From NCBI RefSeq assembly GCF_037645805.1, contig NZ_JBBEXE010000006.1, positions 219,596 to 283,595 of the forward strand: DNA of 64,000 nucleotides, given 5' to 3'. Shown in pieces: positions 1-8,034 of the stretch (its first letter is position 1; each line of letters begins with the position of its first letter). A program made the translations under genes and the position numbers. Origin of the DNA: Leptobacterium_A meishanense (lineage in GTDB: Bacteria > Bacteroidota > Bacteroidia > Flavobacteriales > Flavobacteriaceae). The notes under the pieces are model-generated. The model was given only the letters and a program-made list of their open reading frames with translations. It searched no databases and was not told where the DNA came from.

Positions 1-43
1 TGAAACAAATTTGATGATTTTTTATGAATAAAAAAAGTACTCG

Positions 44-1318
44 CTACCCCTTTAATAATGTATTGCCTACAGCACACCGCAAACAATTGTTCTTCATGCA
101 AAAGTCATTATATAATTGCAAAACACCTTGGCTTTCCAATGCAGATGGTATTTCCATACCTATGTTTTTGTACTTATCCGAAATACTATTTTTTTCTGCT
201 TTTATAGCTGTAATTAACTGCAATAATACATCGTTTTCGTCATTTCCCATATATTTTGCATAGCAAAACTTTATAGGCAATATCGTATTGATGATTAATA
301 GATCTATAAAGCTTTTAGAGACTTTCTTGACCTGTTCTCTGGATTGTTTCCCGAAAGTGTAATGGGTCTCCCAATATACAGAGGTTGCTACATCAAATAA
401 TTTATACAACGCCTCAACAGTATTTGTCTTAATAATCTCGGAAAACAAATTTTGATACCGGTAATACAATGTGGCTAACTGCGATAACCGCACCGTAGGG
501 AAGTTAGCCGGACGTAACTTAAAAAACTTCGGAGCTATCGGACCGTCTTGTATTGTTACAAACTTATTTTTCAAGTACGCATATTCTTTTTGAAGTGCCC
601 CGGGGTACGTTTCTAATAGATTGGTTGCTTTTAACAGACCAGTGACTCCCATAAGCAATGCTTCTAATTGCACGGGGTTCGACCATACTTTTCTAACAAC
701 AGCAAAATCCAACCGTTTCGCTGCTTCATAAAACGCTTCTCCATTGATATTCAATCCAAAATTGCGCATCAACATCTTAAAAAGAACAGCTTCCCAGTCG
801 TTTTGAGAAGCTTCCAGTTCTTCAAGAATACGGGTGGCTTTGTTTTCTAACCGTTCAAAATACAGTCGCTCCAACCAGTTTTTCACAACAAAACTGTTTA
901 CTGAGCAAAGGCTGTTTTCGCAATTAATAAATTGTTGTTTTCCGGATACCAGTGTGTTGTAGTTGTCCAATAAATGTGCTGACACCCTATCCTTCAATTC
1001 CAGGGTCGGCAACAATGTGTTGTCACTCCGGTACACTTCTATATCATGTTCCCATACTACATGCAAGATCACATTGTTATAATTTTTATCTTTCTCGTGC
1101 CCGTGTGCATACCAATCCGATGATTTTACGTGTATTTCCACATTTCCTGCCCAAAGTTGCTCCCCTATAGAAAGCTTTGCATTGAAAAAATCAGGGCCTG
1201 CGTGTAAATTATGTATACCTGTATCGACTAAGTAAATAGTTTCACCTGCCGTGCTTTGTAAATTGGCAGTTTTCATTTTTTTGTATTTCCATATGTACTG
1301 TAAAAAATCTTCTTTCAT
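44..1318 (-). CDS. DUF2851 family protein
   Basis: Encodes about 424 residues, the usual size for DUF2851, a Bacteroidota family of unknown biochemical function. I see the family-like N-terminus (MKEDFLQYIWKYKK), a central section with 'HAGPDFFNAKL' and 'GNVEIHVKSSDWYAHGH', and a C-terminal Cys-rich end 'CMKNNCLRCAVG' that may bind a metal (inference). The frame stays open upstream to 1471, but those residues are low-complexity and run into the divergent peroxiredoxin gene, so the ATG at 1316-1318 is preferred. The gap to the divergent gene at 1382 is only 63 bp and must hold both promoters. Confidence 0.85.
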   Translation of the reverse strand: MKEDFLQYIWKYKKMKTANLQSTAGETIYLVDTGIHNLHAGPDFFNAKLSIGEQLWAGNVEIHVKSSDWYAHGHEKDKNYNNVILHVVWEHDIEVYRSDNTLLPTLELKDRVSAHLLDNYNTLVSGKQQFINCENSLCSVNSFVVKNWLERLYFERLENKATRILEELEASQNDWEAVLFKMLMRNFGLNINGEAFYEAAKRLDFAVVRKVWSNPVQLEALLMGVTGLLKATNLLETYPGALQKEYAYLKNKFVTIQDGPIAPKFFKLRPANFPTVRLSQLATLYYRYQNLFSEIIKTNTVEALYKLFDVATSVYWETHYTFGKQSREQVKKVSKSFIDLLIINTILPIKFCYAKYMGNDENDVLLQLITAIKAEKNSISDKYKNIGMEIPSALESQGVLQLYNDFCMKNNCLRCAVGNTLLKG

Positions 1319-1381
1319 GTGGTTAAATATAAAAATTAACTTTAAAAAAAGAACAGATAATCTTACATTAAATTCTGAATT

Positions 1382-2227
1382 ATGAACAATCTTCTTAAAT
1401 CTATTTTTATTGCTACGTTTCCGGCTTTTGCCATGATTATTGCTATTGATAGTATTATTCATATGATCCAAAACGATATAGGCTATCGCTATCTAGGACG
1501 GTTGGTCAGTTCTGGAACTATCGCTTTCTTATTCGCTTCCCTTTTTATTTATAAAAGGGCACGGACAGAACGCAATCTAAATCTTTATACTATTTTCATT
1601 GCTTTGGGTTTTCTCATCAGCTTTATTGGAGGCAGTTTTGTGGAAGGAAACAGCCTGTTAGGTGCTTCCATGAGTTTTATATTATTGGTATTATGGATAG
1701 CCTACATAAAATGGTATTCTGAGTTTGGAGAACGAAAAAGTGAGCTGCTCAAAGTAGGCAACACCTTGCCGGAATTCACCTTGGAAGATGGGGATAAAAA
1801 TAAAGTCCTTTCTTCCAGCTATCTAGGCAGTCCTACCATTTTTTTGTTTTACCGGGGAAATTGGTGTCCGTTGTGTATGGCACAGATCAAAGAAATTGCT
1901 AGACAATACAAAGAACTTGAAAAAAGAGGGGCAAAAGTGGTGTTGATAAGCCCACAACCCCATAAGTTCACCAAATCATTGGCAAAAAAATACGATGTGA
2001 ATTTTGATTTCTTGGTAGATGTAAATAACACCGTGGCAAAACAATTGGGCATTCTTACTAAAAATGGTATTCCTGCAGGGTTTCAATTATTTGGTTACAG
2101 TAGCGACACCATTATGCCAACAGTGGTGATTACGGATAAAAAGGGGAAGATAATCTTTGCAGATCTTACCGACAACTACCGTGTACGCCCTGAACCAGAA
2201 ACTTTTTTGCAGGTGTTGGGACAATAA
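1382..2227 (+). CDS. membrane-anchored AhpC/TSA-type peroxiredoxin-like protein
   Basis: 281 residues in two parts. The first ~120 residues contain four hydrophobic segments (for example 'IFIATFPAFAMIIAIDSII' and 'MSFILLVLWIAYIKWY'), so the protein is probably anchored in the inner membrane. From about residue 120 there is a thioredoxin-fold AhpC/TSA domain with 'FYRGNWCPLCMAQIKEI' near residues 156-172, which carries a CPLC redox pair. A peroxide- or thiol-reducing role is inferred from the family; the substrate cannot be read. Transcribed away from the DUF2851 gene. The 234 bp downstream contain no gene that I can support. Confidence 0.8.
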   Translation: MNNLLKSIFIATFPAFAMIIAIDSIIHMIQNDIGYRYLGRLVSSGTIAFLFASLFIYKRARTERNLNLYTIFIALGFLISFIGGSFVEGNSLLGASMSFILLVLWIAYIKWYSEFGERKSELLKVGNTLPEFTLEDGDKNKVLSSSYLGSPTIFLFYRGNWCPLCMAQIKEIARQYKELEKRGAKVVLISPQPHKFTKSLAKKYDVNFDFLVDVNNTVAKQLGILTKNGIPAGFQLFGYSSDTIMPTVVITDKKGKIIFADLTDNYRVRPEPETFLQVLGQ

Positions 2228-2393
2228 GAGAAAATTTGTTCTTTTTCTATATCTTAATATTAGTAGTATGATTTAAAAATCACTATAGAAACAAATCCTG
2301 TAATGACGCTCCCATAAAAAGCCTAAAGAAATTATAACAATCTCCCCATAATTTCAAGTTAATAATAAAGTCCTAAACTATTTTTAATGTAAT

Positions 2394-2421
2394 TGTAACA
2401 TTTTGACAATTCTCGTATCTA
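2394..2421 (+). promoter_or_regulatory. possible ECF-sigma promoter of the hydrolase-sigma operon
   Basis: TGTAAC (2394-2399) is followed after 14 bp by CGTATCTA (2414-2421), about 40 bp before the first gene. ECF sigma factors typically use an AAC-containing -35 and a CGTC/GTCTA-like -10, and they often control their own operon, which here includes a sigma gene at 3464. Only one site is seen, so the assignment is tentative. Confidence 0.35.
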
Positions 2422-2461
2422 AAAGGTGAATTGAATAATTAACAATTTAAATTTTAGAAAA

Positions 2462-3301
2462 ATGAAAATGAAAATCTTAACTATATGCTTTTTTACAACT
2501 ATGTGTGTAAATGTATATGGACAAACGACATCTTACCCTTTTGAAATTCAAAAAACGGGACAAGGAAAATCATCAATAATTTTCATTCCAGGGTTTGCTT
2601 CTTCAGGAGAGGTGTGGAATGAAACAAAATCTGAATTTGAAAAAGATCATACTTGTTACTCTTTAACCATGGCAGGGTTTGCAGGTATGAAGCCAGAAGA
2701 AAACTCAACCTTTGAAAACTGGAAAGTTGCCATTGCCCATTTTATAAAAAATACTAAAATTGAAAAACCAATCATTGTAGGGCATAGCCTAGGTGGTGCT
2801 TTAGCTTTAGCTATTGCGTCTGATTATCCAAACTTAATTAGCAAAATTATTGTAGTTGATGCGCTACCATATTTGGCAGCTTTAATGAATCCGAATTTTG
2901 AAAGCAATGAAAACAATGATTGCTCTAAAACAGTCTATCAGATGACTTCAATGACAGACGAACAGTTTTATCAAATGCAGAAAATGTCTGTCCCAAGTCT
3001 TTTAGCTGATACAACAATGCAGAAAAAGGTGGTGAATTGGAGTGTTACATCCGACAGAAAAACATTTGCAGAAATGTATTGCGATTTTTCAAACACAGAT
3101 TTGCGAGAGAGAATTAAATCGATAAAATGTCCAAGTTTGATTTTATTAAACTCAAACTTTTCAAGCATTAAATCTAATATAGAAAAGCAGTATGAAAATT
3201 TGAGAACTGCTAATTTGAAGTATGCTACAAAAGGCTTACATTTTATTATGTATGATGATAAAGAGTGGTATTTTGAACAATTAAATCATTTTTTAAATTA
3301 A
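2462..3301 (+). CDS. secreted alpha/beta hydrolase
   Basis: 279 residues with an N-terminal signal peptide (ILTICFFTTMCVNVYGQ), so probably periplasmic. An alpha/beta-hydrolase fold is shown by the oxyanion-region motif 'IIFIPGFASSGEVW', the nucleophile elbow 'GHSLGG' with Ser near residue 109, and a His in 'GLHFIMYDD' near the C-terminus as the likely catalytic His. The substrate is unknown. It is the first gene of an apparent operon with a tiny membrane protein, an ECF sigma factor and a four-helix membrane protein, which suggests it belongs to the stress or envelope response run by that sigma factor (inference). Confidence 0.85.
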   Translation: MKMKILTICFFTTMCVNVYGQTTSYPFEIQKTGQGKSSIIFIPGFASSGEVWNETKSEFEKDHTCYSLTMAGFAGMKPEENSTFENWKVAIAHFIKNTKIEKPIIVGHSLGGALALAIASDYPNLISKIIVVDALPYLAALMNPNFESNENNDCSKTVYQMTSMTDEQFYQMQKMSVPSLLADTTMQKKVVNWSVTSDRKTFAEMYCDFSNTDLRERIKSIKCPSLILLNSNFSSIKSNIEKQYENLRTANLKYATKGLHFIMYDDKEWYFEQLNHFLN

Positions 3302-3308
3302 TAATCAG

Positions 3309-3449
3309 ATGAAAAGAAAAAATAAATTTCCTGTTCTACCAGTCGCTTTGGGGATTGGAATAGCAATAGGTACAGCGTTGAAAAATTTCTCAGTTGGTAT
3401 TGGGGTGGCTATAGCAATATATATAATTATTAAATTTTATAAAAATTAG
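3309..3449 (+). CDS. small membrane protein, 46 residues
   Basis: A short ORF starting 7 bp after the hydrolase stop and ending 14 bp before the sigma-factor start. The peptide begins MKRKNKFPVLPVALGIG, continues with two glycine- and isoleucine-rich hydrophobic stretches, and ends IIIKFYKN. The basic N-terminus followed by one or two membrane segments looks like a genuine small membrane protein. Its position inside a tightly packed operon is the main support for translation. No family recognised. Confidence 0.6.
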   Translation: MKRKNKFPVLPVALGIGIAIGTALKNFSVGIGVAIAIYIIIKFYKN

Positions 3450-3463
3450 GAAGAAACCAAACA

Positions 3464-3934
3464 ATGAAATTTGATGAAATATACAAATCATATTGGCAAA
3501 AAATATTTCGTTTATGTATGGGGTTTGTTAATGATTTTGATTTGGCACAAGATTTAGCTCAAGAAACATTCATTATTGTTTGGCAACAATTACCAAAATT
3601 TAAAAACAAGTCTGCTATTGGTACTTGGATTTATAGGATTGCTTCCAATAACTGTTTACGGCAATTGGAGAAAGAAAAACGAATCAAGAAATCAAATTTA
3701 CCATTAAATCTTAAGGAAGAAACTATAGAGTCTAATGAACATCAGATACAAATGCTTTATCAGTTTATTTCTGAGTTGCCCGAAACAGACCGTATCATTA
3801 TTTCATTGGAATTAGAAGATATAAAACAAGCAGAAATTGCTAAAATTGTAGGTCTTTCTGAAGTGTATGTAAGAGTTAAAATTCACAGAATAAAAGAAAA
3901 ATTAAGTGAAAAATTCAAAAATAATGAACAATAA
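3464..3934 (+). CDS. ECF-type RNA polymerase sigma factor (sigma-70 family)
   Basis: 156 residues. Region 2 covers roughly residues 5-75, with 'DLAQDLAQETFIIVWQQL' (core-binding helix) and 'GTWIYRIASNNCLRQLEK' (-10 recognition helix). Region 4 covers about residues 95-150, with the helix-turn-helix 'QAEIAKIVGLSEVYVRVKIH'. No region 3 or 1.1, as expected for ECF (group 4) factors. The start of the next gene overlaps this gene's 3' end by 11 bp, suggesting translational coupling with a membrane protein that may act as its regulator. Confidence 0.92.
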   Translation: MKFDEIYKSYWQKIFRLCMGFVNDFDLAQDLAQETFIIVWQQLPKFKNKSAIGTWIYRIASNNCLRQLEKEKRIKKSNLPLNLKEETIESNEHQIQMLYQFISELPETDRIIISLELEDIKQAEIAKIVGLSEVYVRVKIHRIKEKLSEKFKNNEQ

Positions 3935-4517
3935 TACTGATTTTAAAAATATTTGGCTACAGCAAAAAGTTAGTAAGCCCGATATTGAAGAATTACACAA
4001 TAAATTGAAACAATATAAGAATTCTACTATACGAAAACTTATCAAAACAAATGTGTTACTTATAGCAACAAGTGTATTTATGCTTTTTATTTGGCATTAT
4101 TTTCAACCACAAATGATTACAACCAAAATTGGAATCATTTTGATTATCCTGGGTATTTTCGTGTTTCTATCTGCCAATAATCAACTGCTTCCAATTTTTA
4201 AAAAAAACGATAACACACAGAGCAATATTGACTATTTAAAAAGTTTAACTGCCATAAAAAAGAAACAAGTTTTTTTACAAACTACCATGTTAAATCTATA
4301 CTTGCTTATGTTTTTAATTGGCCTATGCTTATATATGTATGAATATACATCTAAGATGACACTTTTTTGGGCAATTGTTACATATACCATTGCACTTGGT
4401 TGGATTGGGTTTAATTGGTTTTATACACGACCAAAAACAATTAAAAAACAAAAAGGTAAACTAAATGAGTTAATAAGCAAATTTAAAGATTTAAATAATC
4501 ATCTGAATGAAGAATAA
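3924..4517 (+). CDS. four-helix membrane protein, possible sigma regulator
   Basis: About 197 residues from the ATG at 3924 (MNNNTDFKNIW); an in-frame ATG at 3906 lies deeper in the sigma gene and is less likely. A soluble N-terminus of ~40 residues is followed by four hydrophobic segments: 'VLLIATSVFMLFIWHYF', 'IGIILIILGIFVFLSAN', 'LNLYLLMFLIGLCLYMY' and 'TLFWAIVTYTIALGWIGF'. It overlaps the ECF sigma gene, the usual place for an anti-sigma factor, but no zinc-binding ASD motif is visible, so that role is inference from position only. Confidence 0.75.
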   Translation: MNNNTDFKNIWLQQKVSKPDIEELHNKLKQYKNSTIRKLIKTNVLLIATSVFMLFIWHYFQPQMITTKIGIILIILGIFVFLSANNQLLPIFKKNDNTQSNIDYLKSLTAIKKKQVFLQTTMLNLYLLMFLIGLCLYMYEYTSKMTLFWAIVTYTIALGWIGFNWFYTRPKTIKKQKGKLNELISKFKDLNNHLNEE

Positions 4518-4535
4518 AAAAGCTACTGCTAAAAA

Positions 4536-4808
4536 TTATTCCGCAGTGATCGGGTCTATCACATGTGCTACTTCATTCACAGAATTTACCGGAAAACCAC
4601 CCTTTTTGGCATGCTCCCTGACCATGGTCTCGTTCGGGGCTATGTACACACAGTATATCTTGTCGCCGGTCACATAACTATGTACCCATTGTATCTGTGG
4701 ACCCATGCTTTCCAATACGCCACAAGACGTTTGGGAAATACCTTTTAACTGTTCAGGGGTAAGGCTGCCTGCCCCCGGAAGTGCTCTTTCAATTACATAC
4801 TTTGGCAT
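4536..4808 (-). CDS. DUF4242 domain-containing protein
   Basis: 90 residues: MPKYVIERALPGAGSLT at the start, 'VHSYVTGDKIYCVYIAP' in the middle, then 'HAKKGGFPVNSVNEV' and an end in VIDPITAE. This pattern (ERxLPGAG, SYV..DKIYCVY, HA...GGFP) matches the small DUF4242 family, relatives of which are called nickel-binding ferredoxin-fold proteins. Cytosolic, no signal peptide. Converges with the membrane protein gene ending at 4517. Function is not established. Confidence 0.85.
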   Translation of the reverse strand: MPKYVIERALPGAGSLTPEQLKGISQTSCGVLESMGPQIQWVHSYVTGDKIYCVYIAPNETMVREHAKKGGFPVNSVNEVAHVIDPITAE

Positions 4809-4968
4809 AATATTGTTTTTTAGTTTGCCATCAGCATGTTTTCGGTTATATTACGGGGAAGTAAAGGATGTGGAACAAAAGTAAAGTTACGAAAAATTTG
4901 CCATTATAAAAACGGGGCACCCTACCCAAACATACCATTTGGTAAGGGCAGGAGAGCCAGTATTGATT

Positions 4969-5280
4969 TTACTCGACAATAGCACCTTCCCATTCCAAAA
5001 TGCCCCCCAACAGATTGTAGGTATTGGTATAGCCCAAACCTTTCATGATTTGGCAGGCCTGCGCACTCCGCTTTCCGGAGCGGCAATACACATAGTAGTT
5101 TTTGGCTTTATCCATTGGCAATAAGTTATCTATAAAAGCCTGGCCTCCATAAATATCATTGTTTACAGCATTGGGGATATGCCCTTCTTCATATTCCTCA
5201 GAGGTACGCACATCGAGCACTATAGCGTTATTGTCTTCACTAAACTGTGAAGCCCATTCTTGTTGTGTAAGGTCTGTCAT
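4969..5280 (-). CDS. rhodanese-like domain protein
   Basis: 103 residues from MTDLTQQEWASQF, the typical start of this short single-domain family. The active-site loop is 'YCRSGKRSAQAC', with the catalytic Cys in CRSGKR; the CH2A-like 'VLDVRTSEEYEEGHIPNA' precedes it. It probably transfers persulfide sulfur in the cytosol. The frame is open up to 5343, where an ATG overlaps the stop of the upstream thioredoxin gene as TAATG, so a longer translationally coupled form is possible; the extra 21 residues do not look like part of the domain. Confidence 0.88.
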   Translation of the reverse strand: MTDLTQQEWASQFSEDNNAIVLDVRTSEEYEEGHIPNAVNNDIYGGQAFIDNLLPMDKAKNYYVYCRSGKRSAQACQIMKGLGYTNTYNLLGGILEWEGAIVE

Positions 5281-5342
5281 CTTTTTTTGCTGTAAAAATA
5301 GGATTTTATGCAGCATTTTAAAATATAAATGCCGTAAACTCA

Positions 5343-5957
5343 TTATACTTTAATAGAGCAACCTATGGCCCTTGTGGTCTTCACAGGGATTTCCTGTCCA
5401 GCCAACATGGCATCTATGGCATCTTCCAGATAGTTGGTTTCTACAGCAGCAGCATCTTGATAATTGTCATCAATAGCTCCAATATATTTCACCTGATTGC
5501 CTTTAGCTGTTTTTTCCAATAAAAATACATGCGGGGTCCGGGTAGCGCCATACTGTGGGTAAATTTTTTGACCTTCATCGATCAAATACGGGAAAGTAAA
5601 CCCTTTTTCTTTAGCGCGTACCTGCATCTCTGCAAAACTATCCTCCGGTTTCGATTCCGGATTGTTGGGATTGATAGCTATTACCGGAACACCTTTTGTT
5701 TTGTATTTTTTATCTAGGGCTACAATGCGGTCTTCATATGCTTTAGCATACGGGCAACTGTTACAGGTAAATATAACAATGAAGCCTTTGGCATCTTTAA
5801 AATCGGCTAGGGAAACCATTTTCCCATCGATATTTTTAAGTTTAAAATCTGTGGCATAATCACCTATGCCATATCCGGGTTTGCCAATAGTATTAGTGGT
5901 GAATGCCGAAGCTATCAGCAAACATACAATAAGCGTGGTGGTTTTTAGTAATTTCAT
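5343..5957 (-). CDS. thioredoxin-family (AhpC/TSA redoxin) secreted protein
   Basis: 204 residues with a signal peptide (LLKTTTLIVCLLIASAFT) and a redoxin domain: 'GDYATDFKLKNIDGKMVSL' at the start of the fold, the active site 'FTCNSCPYAKAYEDRI' with a CNSC motif, and 'GATRTPHVFLLE' containing the cis-Pro loop. It matches the ~200-residue periplasmic thioredoxin-like proteins common in Bacteroidota. It lies upstream of, and possibly cotranscribed with, the rhodanese gene on the minus strand, consistent with a thiol-redox role. Confidence 0.87.
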   Translation of the reverse strand: MKLLKTTTLIVCLLIASAFTTNTIGKPGYGIGDYATDFKLKNIDGKMVSLADFKDAKGFIVIFTCNSCPYAKAYEDRIVALDKKYKTKGVPVIAINPNNPESKPEDSFAEMQVRAKEKGFTFPYLIDEGQKIYPQYGATRTPHVFLLEKTAKGNQVKYIGAIDDNYQDAAAVETNYLEDAIDAMLAGQEIPVKTTRAIGCSIKV

Positions 5958-6000
5958 TTTTTATGTTTTTAAGTTGAACATTTATGTTGATGTGTTTATT

Positions 6001-6077
6001 TGTTTAGGAGTTTAGTTTTTAGTTAATTTTTAATCTCAAATTTGTGCTCACAATTCATAACTATCAATCATCCCTTT
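6001..6077. repeat. AT-rich mosaic spacer between two redox genes
   Basis: This spacer contains 'gtttagtttttagttaattttta', 'ctcaaatttgt' and 'caattcataactatcaatcat', which closely resemble the right-hand spacer at 18489-18550. It belongs to the family of low-complexity intergenic modules described at 17510-17686 and 18449-18825. Confidence 0.45.
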
Positions 6078-6641
6078 TCAATCAATATGTTTCTTCACTT
6101 CTTTCTCCAATTCTTCATATGTAAATGATTGTTCATAAAAACTGCGTTTGTTCTTGTTATAAATAAGTGTGGCCGGTATGGCACCAGACCATTCTTTAGC
6201 CACTTTCGGTATCCAGTCATTTTGTTTTGGATCGTCTAGCATGATTACTTCCGATTGCAGCTGTCGTTTCGTTAAAAACGGCATCAATTGGGTATCAATC
6301 ATCCTTGGCATATCCAAACTTACAAATACCACCTCTACATTTCTATTTTTATAATTACTTTGAAGTTTTTCAAAATAAGGCATTTCTTCAACACAAGGTT
6401 TACACCAAGTAGCCCAAAAATTGATCACGTAGGTTTTGTCATCATTCTTTTCCAAGTAAGGTACAAAACCTACGTAGTCAAAAATTTTCAAAGAAACATC
6501 ATCTGATGCTACCACTCGTTTAGGAGCTATTGCAATAGCTGTTATCGGATCGTCTATACCTTTTTCTCTCTTGCTTTCCGTTTTACAGCTTCCTAAAGTT
6601 ACAAAAACCAATAAACATATGATTGCTCTCATCTTTCTCAT
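6078..6641 (-). CDS. TlpA-family disulfide reductase, lipoprotein
   Basis: 187 residues. A lipoprotein signal (AIICLLVFVTLGSC) puts the mature Cys near residue 19. The thioredoxin fold carries the active site 'NFWATWCKPCVEEMPYFEK' (WCKPC) and the cis-Pro loop 'GAIPATLIY'. Likely a membrane-tethered periplasmic thiol reductase. Two ATGs are possible (6641 and 6632); the difference is three residues. It diverges from the marR gene at 6763, so both may be controlled from the shared 121-bp region. Confidence 0.88.
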   Translation of the reverse strand: MRKMRAIICLLVFVTLGSCKTESKREKGIDDPITAIAIAPKRVVASDDVSLKIFDYVGFVPYLEKNDDKTYVINFWATWCKPCVEEMPYFEKLQSNYKNRNVEVVFVSLDMPRMIDTQLMPFLTKRQLQSEVIMLDDPKQNDWIPKVAKEWSGAIPATLIYNKNKRSFYEQSFTYEELEKEVKKHID

Positions 6642-6735
6642 TTCTACAATAAAAATACGCAGCCTATACTTTGCCTATACATCTTTAACAAAAATTTATC
6701 AGTTAATTAACATCATAAAAAAATTATGTTTATAC

Positions 6736-6751
6736 ATTTGTATATACAAAT
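6736..6751. promoter_or_regulatory. perfect 16-bp palindrome, probable MarR operator
   Basis: ATTTGTATATACAAAT reads identically on both strands. It overlaps a TACATTTG -7-like box (6733-6740) and sits 11 bp before the marR ATG. MarR dimers bind palindromes of this size and usually repress their own promoter, so autoregulation is the simplest reading; the divergent tlpA-like gene could be controlled too. Confidence 0.6.
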
Positions 6752-6762
6752 TTTGTAACTAC

Positions 6763-7212
6763 ATGAGTGTTGAATTACATATCAAGGCAACGCAAAAAAT
6801 CCCTTTAGAAAAAAAAGTCATTATCCATATGATGATTGCTGAAAATAATATCAAAGAAACACTAAGTGAAGCTCTAAAGCCTTTTGATGTTTCTGTACAG
6901 CAATTTAATGTTTTGCGCATTTTGCGTGGACAAAAAGGGAGGCCTGCCAATATGTTTACCATTCAGGAGCGCATGGTGAATAAAATGAGCAACACAACCC
7001 GGTTGGTGGACAAACTGGTTGCAAAAAGCTTTGTAAACAGAGCAGTGTGCCCTTCAAACCGTAGAAAGGTAGAAATTAACATCACTAAAAAGGGGTTGGA
7101 TGCTTTAACTAAGATGGACACTATCATTGACAATACTGAAAAACAACTATTAAGTTCCTTTTCTAATAAAGAGCTTGAACAATTAAATTCGTTACTTGAT
7201 AAATTTAACTAA
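6763..7212 (+). CDS. MarR family transcriptional regulator
   Basis: 149 residues from MSVELHIKATQKIPL. A winged helix-turn-helix is visible: 'SVQQFNVLRILRGQKG' (helix before the recognition unit), 'RMVNKMSNTTRLVDKLVAK' (recognition helix) and the wing 'RAVCPSNRRKVEINITKKG', the DRR-like signature of MarR proteins with an Asn-Arg-Arg variant. A single Cys in the wing could be a redox sensor, but that is speculative. Followed by yceI after 31 bp, a common pairing in this phylum, and preceded by a perfect palindrome. Confidence 0.92.
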   Translation: MSVELHIKATQKIPLEKKVIIHMMIAENNIKETLSEALKPFDVSVQQFNVLRILRGQKGRPANMFTIQERMVNKMSNTTRLVDKLVAKSFVNRAVCPSNRRKVEINITKKGLDALTKMDTIIDNTEKQLLSSFSNKELEQLNSLLDKFN

Positions 7213-7243
7213 AAACAATTTTTAATACTTAAAATTCAGAAAA

Positions 7244-7822
7244 ATGAAAAACAAATTTTTAAACATTGCATTAGTACTAACTGTAGTACTTAGCACCTTA
7301 TCTTTTACGAATGTAGATGAAGATAAAAAAGAAGTAAAGGCGGATAAAAGTAAAATTACTTGGAAAGGGTATAAAGTGACCGGGTCGCACGAAGGCACCG
7401 TTAACCTAAAAAGCGGCCACTTTACTTTTGATGAAGGAAAACTTACCGGGGGGGAATTTGTAGTAGATATGACTTCATTGACCAGTACTGACCTTTCCGG
7501 GGAATACCAACAAAAATTGGACGGGCACCTAAAGGCGGATGATTTTTTTGGGGTTGACAAACACCCTACTGCTAAACTGGTGATCACCAATGTAGAAGCA
7601 TCTGGAAAAAATTCTTATGAAGTTACCGGAGATCTTACTGTCAAAGGAGAAACCAACCCTATTACGTTTGATCTTTCTGTTTATGGAAGCAAAGCAACAA
7701 GTGCCTTAAAAATTGACCGTACCAAATATGGCCTGCGATATGGTTCAGGAAGTTTCTTTGATAATTTAGGCGATAAAACCATCTATGATGAGTTTGATTT
7801 GGTAGTCGATCTAGAATTTTAA
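7244..7822 (+). CDS. YceI family periplasmic protein
   Basis: 192 residues with an N-terminal signal (FLNIALVLTVVLSTLSF). The YceI lipocalin-like barrel is shown by 'KSKITWKGYKVTGSHEGTV', 'FVVDMTSLTSTDLSG', 'LDGHLKADDFFGVDKHPTA', 'VTGDLTVKGETNPITFDL' and the C-terminal 'YDEFDLVVDLEF'. Family members bind polyisoprenoids or other amphiphiles in the periplasm. Probably cotranscribed with marR and induced when MarR is released (inference). Confidence 0.93.
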   Translation: MKNKFLNIALVLTVVLSTLSFTNVDEDKKEVKADKSKITWKGYKVTGSHEGTVNLKSGHFTFDEGKLTGGEFVVDMTSLTSTDLSGEYQQKLDGHLKADDFFGVDKHPTAKLVITNVEASGKNSYEVTGDLTVKGETNPITFDLSVYGSKATSALKIDRTKYGLRYGSGSFFDNLGDKTIYDEFDLVVDLEF

Positions 7823-7830
7823 TCTTTTTG

Positions 7831-7861
7831 TTTGATAAAACAATTTTCATTTCTATATTTG
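7831..7861 (+). promoter_or_regulatory. trp operon promoter (Bacteroidota-type)
   Basis: TTTG at 7831-7834, exactly 19 bp, then TATATTTG at 7854-7861. This is the full Bacteroidota sigma-A consensus (-33 TTTG, -7 TAnnTTTG). Transcription should start about 7 bp downstream, roughly 10 bp before the leader-peptide ATG at 7878. Confidence 0.8.
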
Positions 7862-7877
7862 ACCCATTGAGGTAAAA

Positions 7878-7940
7878 ATGAATCAAACTATAAATCATAC
7901 TTGGTGGTGGAACTTACGAACAGCAAATGTCGTGAGGTAG
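7878..7940 (+). CDS. trpL: trp operon leader peptide
   Basis: A 20-residue ORF, MNQTINHTWWWNLRTANVVR, with three consecutive Trp codons (TGG at 7902-7910) and a TAG stop at 7938-7940. It lies just downstream of a consensus promoter, upstream of an intrinsic terminator and of trpE. Runs of the regulated amino acid's codons are the signature of a ribosome-stalling attenuator. Low Trp-tRNA would stall the ribosome at the TGG run and leave 7928-7935 free to pair with the terminator region. Confidence 0.85.
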   Translation: MNQTINHTWWWNLRTANVVR

Positions 7941-7969
7941 CACTATTGTAGTACGGTTAAAAACATACA

Positions 7970-7999
7970 AAGGCTTGTCAATCACGACAAGCCTTTTTT
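7970..7999 (+). terminator. trp attenuator terminator
   Basis: AAGGCTTGTC (7970-7979) pairs perfectly with GACAAGCCTT (7986-7995) around a 6-nt loop, followed by a run of T to 7999: an intrinsic terminator before trpE. The competing element TGTCGTGA (7928-7935), inside the end of the leader ORF, is an exact complement of TCACGACA (7982-7989), which covers the loop and the 3' arm. That pairing would prevent the terminator, so it is the likely antiterminator. Confidence 0.85.
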
Positions 8000-8034
8000 A
8001 ATGCCCAATTTTATTAAAAGTATTGCTTAACGAA

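Noticed and set aside
7662..7898. 78-codon antisense ORF reaching into the trp leader
   Set aside because: Overlaps yceI, the trp promoter and the start of the leader peptide, all better supported on the plus strand.
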